Assembly (NCBI GenBank): GCA_964503775.1
Contig: CAZDBS010000006.1
Location: forward strand, 1-34,536
Length of the DNA: 34,536 bases
Direction: 5' to 3'
Source of the DNA: CAZDBS01 sp964503775
GTDB lineage: Bacteria > Patescibacteriota > Saccharimonadia > Saccharimonadales > CAZDBS01
The first letter of the stretch is position 1. Each line of letters begins with the position of its first letter. The position numbers were made by a program, and so were the translations under genes. The notes below the pieces were generated by a model. It made no database searches and was not told the DNA's origin. It worked only from the letters and a program-made list of their open reading frames with translations. Below are positions 16,993-23,747 of the stretch, piece after piece.

Positions 16993-17062
16993 GGCTTGTA
17001 GCTCAGTGGATAGAGCGTCGCCAACTAAGGCGAAGGTCACAGGTTCGAATCCTGTCAAGCCA
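16993..17062 (+). tRNA. tRNA-like unit 3, 6-base anticodon loop, identity undetermined
   Basis: The D-arm is GCTC/GAGC with GG in the loop, and the T-arm is ACAGG/CCTGT with TTCGAAT. The acceptor has only six pairs (GGCTTG/CAAGCC); a seventh would be A-A (16992/17062). The anticodon stem TCGCC/GGCGA encloses six bases, AACTAA, one short of normal and without a clear U33. If the triplet were CTA it would read amber codons, but the geometry makes that doubtful. The following bases are CCG rather than CCA. Real tRNA, decayed tRNA and tRNA mimic are all possible. Confidence 0.5.
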
Positions 17063-17064
17063 CC

Positions 17065-17166
17065 GGTTCTGGTCGTAAGAGGGTCGCTCCTGTCGCGACC
17101 AGAACCACCTTGTTCCTCTCGTGGACAGAAAGCGATTTCCGTCGTCGCCCCACCGCCCACGAGAGG
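17065..17166 (+). ncRNA. Two long hairpins opening the 3' domain of the large RNA
   Basis: GGTTCTGGTCG pairs with CGACCAGAACC (17065-17075/17096-17106). CCTCTCGTGG pairs with CCACGAGAGG (17115-17124/17157-17166). Neither is followed by a T-run, so they are not intrinsic terminators. Confidence 0.75.
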
Positions 17167-17169
17167 GAC

Positions 17170-17290
17170 GAAGCTTAGTGCAAGGCACTGCAGCTAGAGC
17201 GAGCCGCCAGGCCCTCGAACACATGCGCAATGGAGCACGGGTACCGACACTACCTCTCCGAGTAGCCATGCCGCTGCAGTGCCAAGCTTC
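17170..17290 (+). ncRNA. 18-bp helix closing an internal domain of the large RNA
   Basis: GAAGCTT (17170-17176) and GGCACTGCAGC (17184-17194) pair with the uninterrupted strand 17273-17290. A 7-base bulge (17177-17183) lies on the 5' side. The enclosed 78 bases contain further short complementarities (GGTA/TACC, CGAG/CTCG). Confidence 0.75.
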
Positions 17291-17570
17291 ACCCAGGAAG
17301 CTCCGCTTACCGACATCGCTACTCCCCTGGCGATTTGGTGTGGTGGAAAGTGTAAGGTTACCGATGACCGAGCACCGAGTACTCTACCAACGGTAGTAAG
17401 GACAACTTCCTCTTGGGGAACTCAGCGGTGTGCACGCAAAAAACTTGGCGAGTGTTGACGACTCACCAGGCTGATTGCCTCTACACATCGCTGGGTACCC
17501 GGGTTTCTCCCCAAAGCAGCGTGCGTGAGTACGGTTGACCCTAAAGGTCCCTTCACGTTTCACCTGCTAA

Positions 17571-17624
17571 TCGTATTCATAAGTGCATACCTTATGCTGA
17601 TGAGCTGAAAACAGCGAAATACGA
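17571..17624 (+). ncRNA. Type III hammerhead ribozyme
   Basis: All core elements are present in order. Stem III is TCGTAT (17571-17576) with ATACGA (17619-17624). The cleavage triplet is ATT, with the cut expected after 17577. Stem I is CATAAG (17578-17583) and CTTATG (17591-17596) with loop TGCATAC. Then come CTGATGA (17597-17603), stem II GCTG-AAAA-CAGC (17604-17615) and GAAA (17616-17619). Every stem pair is Watson-Crick. NUH triplets other than GUC are cleavable, often more slowly. The right end coincides with the N-gap, so stem III may continue. Self-cleavage would give the large RNA a defined 3' end. Confidence 0.9.
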
Positions 17625-17724
17625 NNNNNNNNNNNNNNNNNNNNNNNNNNNNNNNNNNNNNNNNNNNNNNNNNNNNNNNNNNNNNNNNNNNNNNNNNNNN
17701 NNNNNNNNNNNNNNNNNNNNNNNN
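17625..17724. other. True assembly gap (no duplicated ends)
   Basis: One hundred Ns without repeated flanks, unlike the other three gaps. It must hide the last part of the PfkB-family gene and whatever follows the hammerhead. The real length is unknown. Confidence 0.9.
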
Positions 17725-18551
17725 GAGCTAAAAGCGTCGCCGGCGCCTAGCCTATCGATGACGGGCACATCCTCATAAACACCAGCCCTGTACACAGCTT
17801 CACCATCTCTAGCTACTACACCATTCGGACCATCGGTGATAACAACATACCGGATCTCGTGAGCTGCTCGAGCTAGGTCTTCCATCGTTTCACCCTGATA
17901 CAGCTTCTGCATTTCTTCCTTGTTCAGGGATAGTACGTCCAACTTGGACAGAAGGAGTTTGAGTCTTTCGGTTTGCTCCAACTCATCATTACCGGGATTC
18001 ATGGCTATTTTCATCCCTAGCCTGTGTCCGGTGTTGACCAAGTATTCCAAGACATCCATATTACCGGCCAGGCTCGTAATATACAGCCAGTCAGCGTGGA
18101 GGTGAGGTTCGGGATAATCGGCTATCTCGTGGGTATGTGCCGCACCACGATAGATCAGAATTGTTCGCTCTCCATCGCCATTGAGTAAAATAGTCGAGTA
18201 TTGTGTCCCCAGTGTCGGGTGATAAACCACGCGAGAAGTATCGACATTGTCCTCGGTTAGAGCATGTATGACGTTACTAGCTGCTAGATCATGACCCAGC
18301 TTGCCGGCGTAAGAAGCGTGCAGACCAGCACGAGCAAATGTGACTGCTGCGTTTGAGGCTCCACCGCCCGTACCGAAAGTCACTTGCTCGACTTCCAGCT
18401 TTGACCCCAGCGGAAATTGCTCGACACATTGCTTCGTCTCAGCATTGCAACGAGCTGATATTGCACTACCCTGAAGATAGACATCTTGTGAGGCGGCACC
18501 AATAGAGATAATGTTTATGTCCTGATCTGCCATGATTTTCAGATTAAGCAT
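17725..18551 (-). CDS. PfkB-family carbohydrate kinase, C-terminus lost in gap
   Basis: About 275 residues are visible. The PfkB (ribokinase-like) features are SIGAASQDVYL at the start, GTGGGASNAAVTFARAGL (signature 1), a YVVITDGPNGV strand, and the anion-hole/catalytic signature IDRLGAGDAFS at the gap edge. The last 40-60 residues are missing. The frame appears to continue across the Ns to a stop at 17592, but that part is the antisense of the hammerhead and not protein. Substrate is unknown; a sugar or nucleoside kinase feeding the adjacent pentose-phosphate genes is plausible. It is divergent from tal over a very short spacer with back-to-back -10 boxes. An ATG at 18533 is an alternative start. 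Confidence 0.85.
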
Positions 18552-18562
18552 AACAAATTTGC

Positions 18563-18569
18563 TATAGTA
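18563..18569. promoter_or_regulatory. Overlapping divergent -10 boxes for tal and the PfkB-family gene
   Basis: Plus strand TATAGT (18563-18568) ends seven bases before the tal ATG (18576), which predicts a leaderless mRNA. Minus strand TACTAT (18564-18569) ends 12 bases before the kinase ATG (18551). The two boxes overlap almost fully, so the two promoters should compete. Confidence 0.5.
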
Positions 18570-18575
18570 TTGATA

Positions 18576-19670
18576 ATGTCATTCTCTCCACTTCAGACTC
18601 TCTACTATTCGTTTGGCCAAAGTCCCTGGCTTGATTACTTGAGTCGGGATATGATCGAGTCCGGTGAACTAAAAAAATACATCGATAGCGGTATCCGCGG
18701 CATTACATCCAACCCGAGTATCTTCGAAAAAGCGATCTCAGGCAGCGATAGCTACGATTCGACCTACAAACATTTGCGAAGCGAAGGACATGACGTTGAA
18801 GCGGCATTTGTCCGTTTAGCCCGCCAAGACGTCCAGACCGCTGCTGATCTGATGATGCCTCTATATAAACGCACTGTTGGTCGAGATGGTTTCGTCTCGA
18901 TCGAAGTATCACCACGTTTTGCACACGACACCGACAAAACTCTCGAGCAAGCCCGCTGGCTCTGGGACACCATCGAACGTCCCAATCTCATGATCAAAGT
19001 ACCGGCGACACGGGCAGGACTGCCAGCCATCGAGCAACTGACGAACGAGGGCATCAATGTCAACGTCACGCTTATCTTCGGCTTGCATCGTTATCTCGAA
19101 GTCATGCATGCCTATCTGAAAGGTCTGGAAACACACCAGGGAGATCTGAGCCATATCCACAGTGTTGCATCATTCTTCGTCAGTCGTGTCGATACCCTAG
19201 TCGATGAGCAGCTCCATGCCCTCAAGAAACCATCAGCCGCCCGTTTGTGTGGTCACATCGCTAATGCTCAAGCTTATGTAGCCTATGAGATGTTCCTGGA
19301 AACTTTTAACGATTCCAAACGTTGGCAGGAACTCAGATTAAGAAACGCCAACATCCAGCGTCCGCTGTGGGCATCTACTTCTACCAAGAATCCAAAGTAT
19401 CCTGATCTTCTCTACGTTGCTAACCTCTTGGCTAGTGATACCGTCAATACTATGACTCCAGAAACTATTAACGCGCTAAATGATCATGGAGTAATGACCC
19501 AAGAAGCTATCACCTCGAAGCGCATCGAACACGCCCATGCCGTTCTCAACCATGTCAAAGACTTGGGTATAGACATGACAGACGTCAGTCATCAACTCGA
19601 AAAAGAGGGCATCGAGAAATTCGAAAAAGCCTATGACGCTATACTGCTTGCCATAAGCAGAAAAGGTTAG
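18576..19670 (+). CDS. tal: Transaldolase
   Basis: The product is 364 residues, of the longer bacterial transaldolase type. Signatures are GIRGITSNPSIFEKAI near the N-terminus, the Schiff-base lysine in NLMIKVPATRAG, VNVTLIFG, and RPLWASTSTKNPKYPDLLYV. It transfers a dihydroxyacetone unit between sedoheptulose-7-phosphate and glyceraldehyde-3-phosphate. I chose ATG 18576 rather than the upstream TTG 18570, which is too close to the -10 box to be on the transcript. It faces the aldolase/transketolase genes convergently. Confidence 0.95.
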   Translation: MSFSPLQTLYYSFGQSPWLDYLSRDMIESGELKKYIDSGIRGITSNPSIFEKAISGSDSYDSTYKHLRSEGHDVEAAFVRLARQDVQTAADLMMPLYKRTVGRDGFVSIEVSPRFAHDTDKTLEQARWLWDTIERPNLMIKVPATRAGLPAIEQLTNEGINVNVTLIFGLHRYLEVMHAYLKGLETHQGDLSHIHSVASFFVSRVDTLVDEQLHALKKPSAARLCGHIANAQAYVAYEMFLETFNDSKRWQELRLRNANIQRPLWASTSTKNPKYPDLLYVANLLASDTVNTMTPETINALNDHGVMTQEAITSKRIEHAHAVLNHVKDLGIDMTDVSHQLEKEGIEKFEKAYDAILLAISRKG

Positions 19671-19681
19671 TATTTAGGATT

Positions 19682-20593
19682 CTATCTGATTGTTTTCCCG
19701 GCGGAATTAAAGAAAGTGATTTTGGACTCGACGACTGACTGAACTGCATCATAAACAGCTTGATTAATTCTGATGATTGCAAACTCGTCTTTATTCTCTG
19801 CTAGGACTTTTTCGAGTGTTGTTCGATAGGCATATCTTAGATCCGAGTTTACGTTGATCTTACTCACGCCTATCTGAACTGCGCCTTCGAAGAAATGGCC
19901 CTCAGTATCGCTACCGCCATGTAGGCTCAGATTACAATCGACTTCATCGCGAATTTTCTGCAGTAGATCTAAGTCTAAAACTTTCGGGACAGGGTATTTG
20001 CCATGTAAGTTACCTACAGCCACTGCATAAGTATCGACACCAGTCGCTTCGACAAACGCTTTAACCTCTTTTGGTTTTGAGAAGAATTTCTTCACTTCAT
20101 CATAATCAATCTTTTCGGTATGTACATTGGATGAACCCATGAAGTAATGCGCTTCACTCTCCACGATCGCCCCAGTCAGCTTGGCGTGTTCCACGACTTC
20201 TTTGGTAGCAGCGATTATTTCTGCGTCAGTGGCATCATGATTGGACTGGCTGATGTCTATATGGATAAATTCAAAACCAGCTTCAATCCCAGCTTTGGCG
20301 TCTTCCACAGAGGGAGAGTGGTCGAGATTGATATACATTTCGATGCCATACTCGTGTTTGTAGTTGTCGACAAGATCACGGACGTTGTAGAGCCCCATGG
20401 CTTTCACTTCGCCATCGCTGATCTCTACCATGACGGGCGCGTTTAGCTTCTGCGCAGCACGAGCGACAGCCACCAATGTCTCTTGGTTGTCTATATTGAA
20501 GGCGCCAACCGCAAAGTGTTCAAGTCGTGCTCGCTTCATAAGTTCGCGGGCTTTGTGACAATTCTCACGTACCCTAGGTAGTGTTAGCGGCAT
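19682..20593 (-). CDS. fba: Class II fructose-bisphosphate aldolase
   Basis: The 303-residue product has the zinc-dependent class II layout: FAVGAFNIDNQE at the N-terminus, LDHSPSVE, an acidic ligand in ESEAHYF, AVAVGNLHGKYP, LSLHGGSDTE, and the phosphate-binding SKINVNSDLR. It cleaves fructose-1,6-bisphosphate to dihydroxyacetone phosphate and glyceraldehyde-3-phosphate. The HGGSD at the last zinc-region motif differs from the common HGGSG, so a related sugar-phosphate substrate is possible. It starts one base after the transketolase C stop (TGA-T-ATG) and ends the sugar-phosphate operon. Confidence 0.92.
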   Translation of the reverse strand: MPLTLPRVRENCHKARELMKRARLEHFAVGAFNIDNQETLVAVARAAQKLNAPVMVEISDGEVKAMGLYNVRDLVDNYKHEYGIEMYINLDHSPSVEDAKAGIEAGFEFIHIDISQSNHDATDAEIIAATKEVVEHAKLTGAIVESEAHYFMGSSNVHTEKIDYDEVKKFFSKPKEVKAFVEATGVDTYAVAVGNLHGKYPVPKVLDLDLLQKIRDEVDCNLSLHGGSDTEGHFFEGAVQIGVSKINVNSDLRYAYRTTLEKVLAENKDEFAIIRINQAVYDAVQSVVESKITFFNSAGKTIR

Positions 20594-20594
20594 A

Positions 20595-21730
20595 TCATTT
20601 ACCCTTCATGTTTAATACTTCATGAACACTCATGACGATGTGTCGATCACTTAGACCAAAATGCTCCATCAACTCCTCGGGTTTACCTGACTCCCCAAAG
20701 CGATCCCGCATACCGATACGTCTCATATGTGTGGGTAAGTTCTCGGCTAGAAGCTCAGCAACTGCACCACCTAATCCTCCGGCGATCTGACCCTCTTCAC
20801 ATACCACGACTGCCCGAGTCCGATCGATACTACTGAGTATGGTGTTCTCGTCCAGTGGTTTGATCGTCGGCACGTGGATAACCTCGGCATCGATGCCATC
20901 ATGATGCAATTTCTGGGCCGCAACCATAGCCTGATAGGTCATAAGTCCGGTTGCGATGATAGTAACGTCACCTCCAGGCCGGTAGACATAAGCCCTACCT
21001 ATTTCAAAAGGTGTCTCCTCCGTCGTCATGATAGGCGAAGCCTCACGGGCTACGCGCAGGTAACCTGGATTAACATCATCTTTGGCTAGAGCCTGGGTAG
21101 CCTTTTCGGCCTCCACAGCGTCACCTGGTACAACGACTATCATCCTAGGCAGCACTCTCATCAGAGCTATGTCTTCGAGCATTTGATGAGTCGCTCCATC
21201 CGGTCCNNNNNNNNNNNNNNNNNNNNNNNNNNNNNNNNNNNNNNNNNNNNNNNNNNNNNNNNNNNNNNNNNNNNNNNNNNNNNNNNNNNNNNNNNNNNNN
21301 NNNNNNGCACTCTCATCAGAGCTATGTCTTCGAGCATTTGATGAGTCGCTCCATCCGGTCCTACGGATATGCCAGCATGAGAACCGACAATTTTTACTGG
21401 TCTTTCGTTCAAGCATATCGTCGTCCGAATTTGTTCCCAGTTACGTCCCGGACTAAATGCCGCATATGACGAGACAAATGGGATTTTACCCATAGCCGAC
21501 AGTCCCGAGCCAACAGTTACCAGGTTCTGCTCGGCGACACCAACCTCGAAAAAACGATCGGGAAAAGCCTCGGCAAACATACTCATCTGCGTCGAACCAG
21601 TTAGATCGGCACACAAGGCCACCACCCTCACGTCATCTTTTCCTGCGGCTACTAACCCCCTTCCAAAACCTTTGCGAGTGGCTTCGGTCTTCAAATCGCT
21701 GTGAATTTGGTGAAGATGTAGATTACTCAT
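20595..21730 (-). CDS. Transketolase, C-terminal subunit (interrupted by N-gap artefact)
   Basis: When the duplicated 55 bases and 100 Ns are removed the frame is continuous and gives 326 residues. It holds the pyrimidine-binding half: EATRKGFGRGLVAAG, GVAEQNLVTVGSGLSAMG, KIVGSHAGISVGPDGATHQ, and a C-terminal swivelling domain (VHVPTIKPLDENTI ... RIGMRDRFGESGKPEELMEHFG). It partners the N-terminal subunit to form a ThDP enzyme that moves two-carbon units. Start ATG 21730 overlaps the upstream stop by eight bases. The pair could also be read as a DXS-like enzyme, but the neighbours fit transketolase. Confidence 0.93.
21152..21361. other. Assembly gap with duplicated 55-base ends, inside transketolase C
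   Basis: Ns at 21207-21306 are flanked by identical 55-base sequences (21152-21206, 21307-21361). Removing 155 bases leaves 981 bases, an exact multiple of three, which confirms a scaffold artefact. Confidence 0.95.
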
Positions 21731-22610
21731 GTTCGCTCCTGATTTTGCCCCGAAGTGTTCGTAGTTCATGCAAAGCAATCTTGGCCTGCTCGGCACGAGG
21801 TGGTGCACCTGGAATATCCTCGATGCCAACTGGTATACCGTGCCAATGATAGTCGTACTCCATAAAATCTACGCCCTTACCGGGAATAGTGTGAGCCAGG
21901 ATAACCACCGGTCGTTCAACTATAGCTCGGGCTTGTGAACAGGCATCGATGATTTCTTGGATATTGTGTCCATCGATATCCAAGACCCGCCAACCGAAGC
22001 CCTCCCACTTAGCGCGTAGATTTTCTAGCGGCATAACCTTCTCAGTCATGCCATCTATCTGGATATTGTTACGATCGACAATCGCTATGACGTTGTGAAG
22101 TCGGTATTTGCTGATGAACATGACTGCTTCCCAGTTGTTGCCTTCGTTCAGTTCACCATCACCAGTCACTACATAAACCCAGCGGTGATTTTGATTATTC
22201 AATTGCATACCCAGCGCCATACCCGCCGCCTGACTTAGACCACACCCTAGCGGACCGCTTGTCGTTTCTAATCCGGGTAGTCGGACACGTTCGGGATGGC
22301 CCTGAAGTCGCGAACCAAATTTACGAAGCGTCAAGAGCTCCTCTCTATCAAAATACCCAGCATTAGCCAGTGTGGCATATAGGCCTGGAGCACAGTGACC
22401 GTTACTGAGGATAAATATGTCTCTATCGTCCCATTTGGGATCTTTGGGACTATGTCTTAGTACATCGAAGTACAGTGCCGTGAAAACGTCAGCCAGATCC
22501 AGGGGACCAGCCGAATGCCCACTACCAGCATGTTCCAGCATCCGGATAATGTCTTGCCGAATGGTATTGGCTATGAGCTCGAGATCTTTGATAGAGTGTG
22601 TTTGTGACAT
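21723..22610 (-). CDS. Transketolase, N-terminal (ThDP-binding) subunit
   Basis: The product is 295 residues. It contains the catalytic His region HAGSGHSAGPLDLADV, SNGHCAPGLYATLA, GPLGCGLSQAAGMALG, and the ThDP-magnesium motif GDGELNEGNNWEA ... IVDRNNIQ. Together with the next gene it makes a heteromeric transketolase, an arrangement common in archaea and many CPR and anaerobic bacteria. An extended -10 box lies 24-30 bases upstream, so an internal promoter may supplement the operon transcript. Confidence 0.93.
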   Translation of the reverse strand: MSQTHSIKDLELIANTIRQDIIRMLEHAGSGHSAGPLDLADVFTALYFDVLRHSPKDPKWDDRDIFILSNGHCAPGLYATLANAGYFDREELLTLRKFGSRLQGHPERVRLPGLETTSGPLGCGLSQAAGMALGMQLNNQNHRWVYVVTGDGELNEGNNWEAVMFISKYRLHNVIAIVDRNNIQIDGMTEKVMPLENLRAKWEGFGWRVLDIDGHNIQEIIDACSQARAIVERPVVILAHTIPGKGVDFMEYDYHWHGIPVGIEDIPGAPPRAEQAKIALHELRTLRGKIRSEHE

Positions 22611-22640
22611 ACGAAATACGCTTCTCGTTCGATTACTTTA

Positions 22641-22649
22641 ACTATACCA
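22641..22649 (-). promoter_or_regulatory. Extended -10 before transketolase N
   Basis: Minus strand TGG-TATAGT, similar to TGG-TATACT before gatC. It lies between the rpe stop and the transketolase start. Confidence 0.4.
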
Positions 22650-22655
22650 TAAGGG

Positions 22656-23297
22656 TTATTCGAGAGAGCGCACTAATTTCAAGTACATATCACCAGGATC
22701 ATCGGCCCGCTGAATAGCTCCACCGACATTGAGGACCTCGATACCGCCATTTACGAGCTGTTTGACATTTTCCAGATTAACCCCTCCGTCCCAACCAATC
22801 TCTTTGGGTAGTTCGTGACTTGTAGATCGTATCTGGCTGACCTTGGATAACAGACCAAGATCAGCCGTGCCGCCATAGTGACCCAGATGACCTGAGAAAA
22901 TTAGCACATGATCAAATTTATCCATCAATTCCTCGATACTCGATATCGGTGTGTCCGCGAGAATAGCTACGCCTCTTTTTATGCCAAGTTTTTCAAATTC
23001 TGAACTGCGATCCACAAATTCCTTGAAACCATCAGCCTCAGCATGAACGATGATAAGACTGGGCTTCAGGGAGATAATAGTCTCTATGTGTCTCTCGGGG
23101 TGCTGATACATTAGATGGATATCAGCTGTGAGACCATCCGGCCACCAGTAATTAATAAGCTCCGGACTGCGTGTCTCCACAAACTCACCATCCATCAAAT
23201 CAAGATGAATCCGCTCACTAAATCCTACAACTCTATCGATTTGTTCTTTGTATTCTTTGACTGATGTTGGTGTTATCGAGGGGCAGATGCAAGACAT
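22656..23297 (-). CDS. rpe: Ribulose-phosphate 3-epimerase, divergent
   Basis: The product is 213 residues from ATG 23297, two bases after the rpiB stop; a longer frame upstream is only rpiB antisense-frame overlap. The TIM-barrel pattern of Rpe is visible: CPSITPTSVKEY, IHLDLMDGEFV with metal-binding His/Asp, ADIHLMYQHPE, LIIVHAEAD, and the phosphate site IGWDGGVNLENVKQL. The usual VNPGFGGQ loop is replaced by FSGHLGHYGG. It would interconvert ribulose-5-phosphate and xylulose-5-phosphate. The neighbours support this; the altered loop lowers certainty on the exact substrate. Confidence 0.82.
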   Translation of the reverse strand: MSCICPSITPTSVKEYKEQIDRVVGFSERIHLDLMDGEFVETRSPELINYWWPDGLTADIHLMYQHPERHIETIISLKPSLIIVHAEADGFKEFVDRSSEFEKLGIKRGVAILADTPISSIEELMDKFDHVLIFSGHLGHYGGTADLGLLSKVSQIRSTSHELPKEIGWDGGVNLENVKQLVNGGIEVLNVGGAIQRADDPGDMYLKLVRSLE

Positions 23298-23298
23298 A

Positions 23299-23742
23299 TT
23301 ATATTTCGTCCAGCTGTTTATTCCGTCGGATATAACGAGTAGCCGCTTCGAAGGGCGTCTCCAACCAGGCTTTGACGATGGAGTTCGCCTGATCGCCTTG
23401 GAGGATGCGCGATGGCAAACACAGCACATTACTATCATTGTCGTTGCGGGTCGTTTTAGCCTCCTCGACGTCCCATACTACCGAAGCACGTATACCCTTG
23501 AATCGATTAGCAGCTATGGCCATACCCTGACCACTGCCGCAAATTAGAATAGCCCGAGGATCATTATCATTGCTCCCCAACACTTTGGTCGCGGCGGCGG
23601 CGGCGAATTCAGGAAAATCGTCATCTGGACGCAGTGTTTTATCGCCTACATCTTCGACATCGTATTTCTGTCTCTCTAGATGCTCATATAGACTTTGCTT
23701 GAGTGCAAACCCGTTATGGTCAGAACCGAGATAAATTTTCAT
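23299..23742 (-). CDS. rpiB: Ribose-5-phosphate isomerase B
   Basis: The product is 147 residues with YLGSDHNGFALK at the start, the catalytic cysteine (Cys68) in ILICGSGQGMAIAANRFKGI, and the RNDNDSNVLCLP motif. It converts ribose-5-phosphate to ribulose-5-phosphate. Start ATG 23742 has AAGGAG just upstream and lies five bases after the gap stop. It belongs to the gap-rpiB-rpe-transketolase-fba operon. Confidence 0.93.
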   Translation of the reverse strand: MKIYLGSDHNGFALKQSLYEHLERQKYDVEDVGDKTLRPDDDFPEFAAAAATKVLGSNDNDPRAILICGSGQGMAIAANRFKGIRASVVWDVEEAKTTRNDNDSNVLCLPSRILQGDQANSIVKAWLETPFEAATRYIRRNKQLDEI

Positions 23743-23747
23743 ACTCC

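Larger units (their letters stand above)
16546..17577 (+). ncRNA. Large structured noncoding RNA with embedded tRNA-like units and 3' hammerhead
   Basis: About 1.03 kb from the promoter to the predicted ribozyme cut. Helices read directly are: 16588-16601/16634-16647 (14 bp with two G-U pairs) capped by 16608-16612/16623-16627; 16715-16720/16738-16743 with 16724-16728/16732-16736; 16976-16981/16986-16991 closed by GAAA; 17065-17075/17096-17106 (11 bp); 17115-17124/17157-17166 (10 bp, extendable to 12); 17170-17176 plus 17184-17194 with 17273-17290 (18 bp, one 7-base bulge); 17382-17386/17390-17394 in CTACC-AAC-GGTAG; 17430-17437/17519-17526; 17447-17453/17461-17467 (one mismatch); 17468-17471/17477-17480; 17537-17540/17546-17549. 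The span holds three tRNA-shaped units and no plausible coding frame. The lower-strand neighbour is divergent upstream. It does not show RNase P, tmRNA, SRP or rRNA core motifs. Family assignment is open. Confidence 0.75.

Noticed and set aside
17065..17106. Intrinsic terminator after the tRNA cluster
   Set aside because: The 11-bp hairpin is not followed by a T-run and further helices continue downstream on the same strand.
17003..17396. Open frames of 60-90 codons on both strands inside the RNA locus
   Set aside because: They have no ribosome binding site, overlap tRNA-Gly-like and helical segments, and their protein sequences are rich in Arg/Pro/Ser like frame shadows. The span is better explained by RNA structure.
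16546..17577. RNase P RNA, tmRNA, SRP RNA or rRNA fragment
   Set aside because: I looked on both strands for the RNase P core (GAGGAAAGTCC, ACAGAA), the tmRNA ends and tag, and the SRP GGAAG loop. None occurs in the right arrangement.
16546..17577. Group I or group II intron in a tRNA gene
   Set aside because: No P7/S-type group I core and no convincing domain V were found; no exon pair that would splice to a full tRNA is apparent.
17592..17624. C-terminal tail of the PfkB-family frame after the gap
   Set aside because: It is the antisense of the hammerhead core and does not resemble the end of PfkB proteins; the frame crosses 100 Ns only by chance.
20595..21829. Frameshifted or broken transketolase pseudogene
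   Set aside because: The break is caused by a duplicated 55-base contig end plus Ns; collapsing it gives an intact 326-residue protein.
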